DNA of 64,000 nt from Anaeramoeba flamelloides. Its lineage: Eukaryota > Metamonada > Anaeramoebidae. The notes under the pieces are model-generated. The model saw only the letters and a list, made by a program, of their open reading frames with translations, ran no database searches and had not been told where the DNA came from. The position numbers and the translations under genes were made by a program. Where the stretch lies: NCBI GenBank assembly GCA_027625915.1, contig JANTQA010000008.1:11161001-11225000 (forward strand). The letters run 5' to 3'. Position 1 is the first letter of the stretch; the number at the start of each line of letters is the position of its first letter. Shown here piece by piece: positions 60,945-64,000 of the stretch.

Positions 60945-61860
60945 TGAATTACATATATCCACCAGATGATTTGGAATATTTAAAGCCAATGTCTAATTAT
61001 TTTAAATCATATAAAATTATTTCAAATTTTTTCAAGTTATATATAAAAATTTTTCCTATTAAAGTTTGAATTTGAAGATCATTCAAAATTTTATTGTTTA
61101 AGGTATATACAGAATTAGTAGTTTTTAAAAGTCAATACATTTTACTTTTCTTTTCGTAATTATTAAAAAAAAATAGATATCCTTTTTACCTGTTGTTTTC
61201 TTTAGGAATTTCTTTTAAAAAATGTGAGTTTTGAAAAATTTTATAATCCAAACTTTAATAGGAAAAATTTTTATATATATAGTAGGGAAAAAAATACCGG
61301 ACATGAAAAAAATCCCGGACAAGATTTTTAATTGTGGGTATTAGTAAAATTTTTGTCTAATTTCAATGAAATCCTTATTATAAATAACCAATTTTTTTAT
61401 GAGATTAGTAATAAACCTACCTAAAGTCCATCAAAGTAAGGTGTCTCTAGAATACTCGAGTAATTGCTTGATAGCCATATGTTGATCAACTTTTTTTGAA
61501 AAATAATCCAGTTTTATATTGGTTTACTAGAGTTTGGAAAATGATAATTTTTCTTCTTGTTTTTTGATTGATTGAATGGTGTTTTGAACAAGTATGATTT
61601 CATCAATCATCATTCTAATAAGTGGGGGAGTTATAATTGAAAAAGTTCGATTCTTAAAAAAAGGAATTTGATTGTAAATAAATGAAATTACACAATAATT
61701 TTACTAATATTCACAATTAAAAATCTTGTCCGGGATTTTTTTCATGTCCGGTATTTTTTTCACTACTCTAACTTGAAAAAATTTGAAATAATTTTAGATA
61801 ATCCAAAATTATTAGACATTAACTTTAAATGTTTCAAAACATTCTGGTGAATAAATACGA
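60945..61860. repeat. Foldback element carrying a nested MITE
   Basis: Left arm about 60950-61090 pairs with about 61230-61280 plus 61769-61860. The arm sequence TCAAATTTTTTCAAGTTATATATAAAAATTTTTCC reads on the other strand as AGGAAAAATTTTTATATAT | AACTTGAAAAAATTTGA, interrupted exactly by the MITE. Outer parts (TCTAATTATTTTA / AAAATTATTAGACATT) also pair. The intact left arm shows the sequence before insertion. Confidence 0.8.
61281..61768. mobile_element. 490-bp MITE with ~55-bp terminal inverted repeats
   Basis: Left end AGTAGGGAAAAAAATACCGG followed by ACATGAAAAAAATCCCGGAC; right end is its reverse complement (GTCCGGGATTTTTTTCATGT, then CCGGTATTTTTTTCACTACT), nearly perfect for about 55 bp. 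Flanks are TATA on the left and TA on the right, consistent with a TA target duplication as in Tc1/mariner-type MITEs. No coding sequence. An older full-length relative is at 14308-14796. Confidence 0.85.
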
Positions 61861-62619
61861 TTCATTGTTGCGTTGAAACAGATTTAAGTGTGTATATCCA
61901 GGAGATTAGAAAGTAATTTTTGATGAAACAGTCAATCAAGTATTTCCAAAGAATTTTTGGTTTATTTGGAATGATATCCTAGATGTATTTTTTTCAATCA
62001 AATTCCTGAGAAAAATTATCTTGTTATCTTTTGTAATTTAATTTTTTGTGGTTTAAGTTAAGAGAAGTATAAATATACATTTGTGTTGTTTTATTTTGGT
62101 TTTTTGTATACATTTGGAATGAAAAAAATAAATTAAAATATGTAACTTTAATTTTGAGAATTTTTACAGTATTATTTTGTGAACTGCAATTACAGGCTAA
62201 AACAGTGAAATTTATAATAAAAAGAATCTTGAAAGAGTTCTATAATCCCAGTTAAATTTAGTAAAGTAGAATTTCTCTTTAAAAAAAACAAATTTTTAAC
62301 AATTTTGACAATTTTACCCTTCTATATAGATCATATCAAAATATGATTTTACAATTTTCAATAATTCAAGTTCATACTTAAAACACCAAACAATTTCCCC
62401 AAGCTGTTCTAAATATTTTTTTTTTGTTGCTTTTACAAGTTTGAAATGTTTCCAAATTTGAACTCGTAATTGTAAACCGGTAAAAAATATTTTTTTATTG
62501 AAGAATTTTCTATTTAAAAATCTATTTTATATTTTTTTTTTTCTGTAAATTTTAACTTTGAAATTTATCCTATTTTTGATCCATTTTTTGAAAATAAAAA
62601 TTCTTTGAAACGAGTAAAT

Positions 62620-63030
62620 ATGCAGCTATTCCCAGGCTACCTTGAATTTTTTACAATACCAAAATTTGATGTTGATATAGATTTTTAACTCTAAGAATAT
62701 GAGAATAAGAAAGCTCAGATTGATAAAATATTTTTTCAGAAATGAGTTGGTATGAAAAATAATCTTATGGTGTTATCGAAAAATATATTCATTTTTTTTT
62801 GAGTAAAATTTTCCGTTTCTCAATGAATTTTCATGTTTCGCGCCCATTTGGGTTCTGAAAATTTATTTTTTTGAAAATCAGAAAAAATTCTTGAATATTG
62901 GCTCATTTAGGAATTTTTTTTTAAAATATGAGCTTTATTATTCTCATATCCAACATTTTAAAAATTGTCATCAACATCAAAATTTGATATTGATAAAATT
63001 TCACGGTATCTTTGGATTGTCTGTATGTGA
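62620..63030. repeat. Foldback element
   Basis: Arms about 62640-62720 and 62925-63010: CCAAAATTTGATGTTGATATAG ... AATATGAGAATAA on the left against TTATTCTCATAT ... ATCAACATCAAAATTTGATA on the right. Loop about 200 bp, no open frame. Confidence 0.65.
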
Positions 63031-63353
63031 TTTTGTAATATTCTTCTTGATTAACAAATAAAACTCATTTAGGAACTGAAAAAATGAAAAAAAAAGATAA
63101 AAAATTGGAAAAATGTGTGTTTTTTTAATTATTAAAATGTGGTAAAAGGTAAGATCTCACAATTTGTAACCATTAGAGTCTTGAGTCTTAATTAAAAACA
63201 TAATGAAGAAGAAAAATGTAAGTTAATAGAAACAAAAACAAACCTAATTCTAAAAATTAAATTAAAAATTAAGTTGCAAAAAAGTAATCAAAAAAGTGAA
63301 TAAGGGTCAAATTAATAATAAGATAAAAAAAAACGAGATTTTTTAATATTAAC

Positions 63354-64000
63354 TTAGAAACATTTTCTGTGGACGATGGATGGACCAGATTCTTCGTATT
63401 CTTCGTTTGAGATCCACATGCTTTGGAAAGTGGAGAGAGAGGCAAGGATGGATCCTCCAATCCAGACGGAGTATTTTCTTTCAGGTGGGGCAACAATTTT
63501 AACTTTCATTGTTTGTGGGGCAAGAGCGGCGATTTCTTTTTGTACTCTGTCTGCGTAACCTGGGAACATGGATGTACCACCAGATGTGACAACATTAAGG
63601 TAGAGATCTTTTCTGATATCGACATCACATTTCATGATTGAGTTGTATGTGGTTTCGTGGATACCGGCTTGTTCCATACCGATGAGAGATGGTTGGAAGA
63701 GTACTTCTGGGCATCTGAATCTTTCGTTACCGATGGTGATAACTTGTCCATCAGGGAGTTCGTAATTCTTTTCGACGGAGGATGATTCGGAGGCAACGAT
63801 CATTTCTTCGTCAAAGTCGAGAGCGACATAACATAATTTTTCTTTGATGTCTCTGACAATTTCTCTTTCAGCGGTGGTGGTGAAGGAGTATCCTCTTTCG
63901 GTAAGGATTTTCATCAAGTAGTCGGTTAAATCTCTACCGGCAAGATCTAATCTGAGGATGGCATGTGGGAGTGCATATCCTTCATAAATTGGGACTGTAT
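63354..64000 (-). CDS. ACT: Actin, C-terminal 214 residues (partial at window edge)
   Basis: The frame runs in from beyond 64000 and ends TAA at 63356-63354. It reads [109 protein letters not shown] and ends [12 protein letters not shown]. This is conventional actin from about residue 162 to the terminal Phe375, with no intron in this part. It contains the nucleotide-binding GGTSMFPG loop and subdomain 1/3 residues. Codons are markedly more GC-rich than the flanks, as expected for a highly expressed gene. The N-terminal 160 residues lie outside the window. Confidence 0.98.
   Translation of the reverse strand, partial: TVPIYEGYALPHAILRLDLAGRDLTDYLMKILTERGYSFTTTAEREIVRDIKEKLCYVALDFDEEMIVASESSSVEKNYELPDGQVITIGNERFRCPEVLFQPSLIGMEQAGIHETTYNSIMKCDVDIRKDLYLNVVTSGGTSMFPGYADRVQKEIAALAPQTMKVKIVAPPERKYSVWIGGSILASLSTFQSMWISNEEYEESGPSIVHRKCF

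Noticed and set aside
63376-63641. Plus-strand frames opposite actin
   Set aside because: Antisense shadows of a highly conserved gene.
1-64000. tRNA and rRNA genes
   Set aside because: I looked for T-loop-like GGTTC-A-TCC motifs and GC-rich cloverleaf stretches and found none that could be folded convincingly; a covariance-model scan would be decisive.

Overview
The window is a very AT-rich stretch of a nuclear eukaryotic genome. Several genes are split by GT-AG introns of about 75 bp to 5 kb, stops are ordinary TAA/TAG/TGA, and long poly-A/T runs are everywhere. Gene content (actin, PP1, ATG5, a RalGAP-beta-like protein, a BTB-BACK protein, Lys/Glu and Asn-rich low complexity) suits a free-living amoeboid protist. 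The style recalls Anaeramoeba or an amoebozoan, but that is an impression from composition and not a placement.

Layout, left to right. (1) 2361-4307 (-): Lys/Glu-rich coiled-coil protein. (2) 4650-6300: a foldback element, a short palindrome and a LINE 3' remnant. (3) 9414-10916 (+): BTB-BACK protein fused to a ThuA/class-I-amidotransferase-like domain. (4) 12699-13145 (-): clean 3' end of a LINE open reading frame, absent from ATG-based gene calls because it has no start. (5) 14902-28023 (+): a roughly 13 kb, at least nine-exon gene for a RalGAP-beta-like protein whose introns hold LINE fragments, a 650-bp dispersed repeat and clusters of palindromes. (6) 30164-32314 (-): two-exon E2F/DP-like winged-helix protein. 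(7) 39124 to about 46986 (-): ATG5 in four exons with introns of 0.16, 2.1 and 4.8 kb. (8) 47661-48050 (+): broken copy of ribosomal protein eL13, followed by a decayed LINE (48080-49800) interrupted by palindromes. (9) 53031-57587 (-): protein phosphatase 1 catalytic subunit, six exons, 315 aa, with a 2.9 kb intron before the last two exons. (10) 60945-63030: foldback elements, one with a MITE nested in it. (11) 63354-64000 (-): C-terminal part of actin, running off the window.

The genes do not form one pathway; this is ordinary housekeeping and signalling content scattered among repeats. The most unusual content is non-coding: a family of short modular palindromes. Its core is a 67-bp inverted repeat, and its modules are bounded by TTAGGTTTT / AAAACCTAA. 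It occurs at six places, four of them next to or inside LINE remnants. In the largest cluster the modules of the two arms are in swapped order. I did not recognise this family. Exon models were built by hand from reading frame, phase and splice signals plus remembered family sequences; no search was run.
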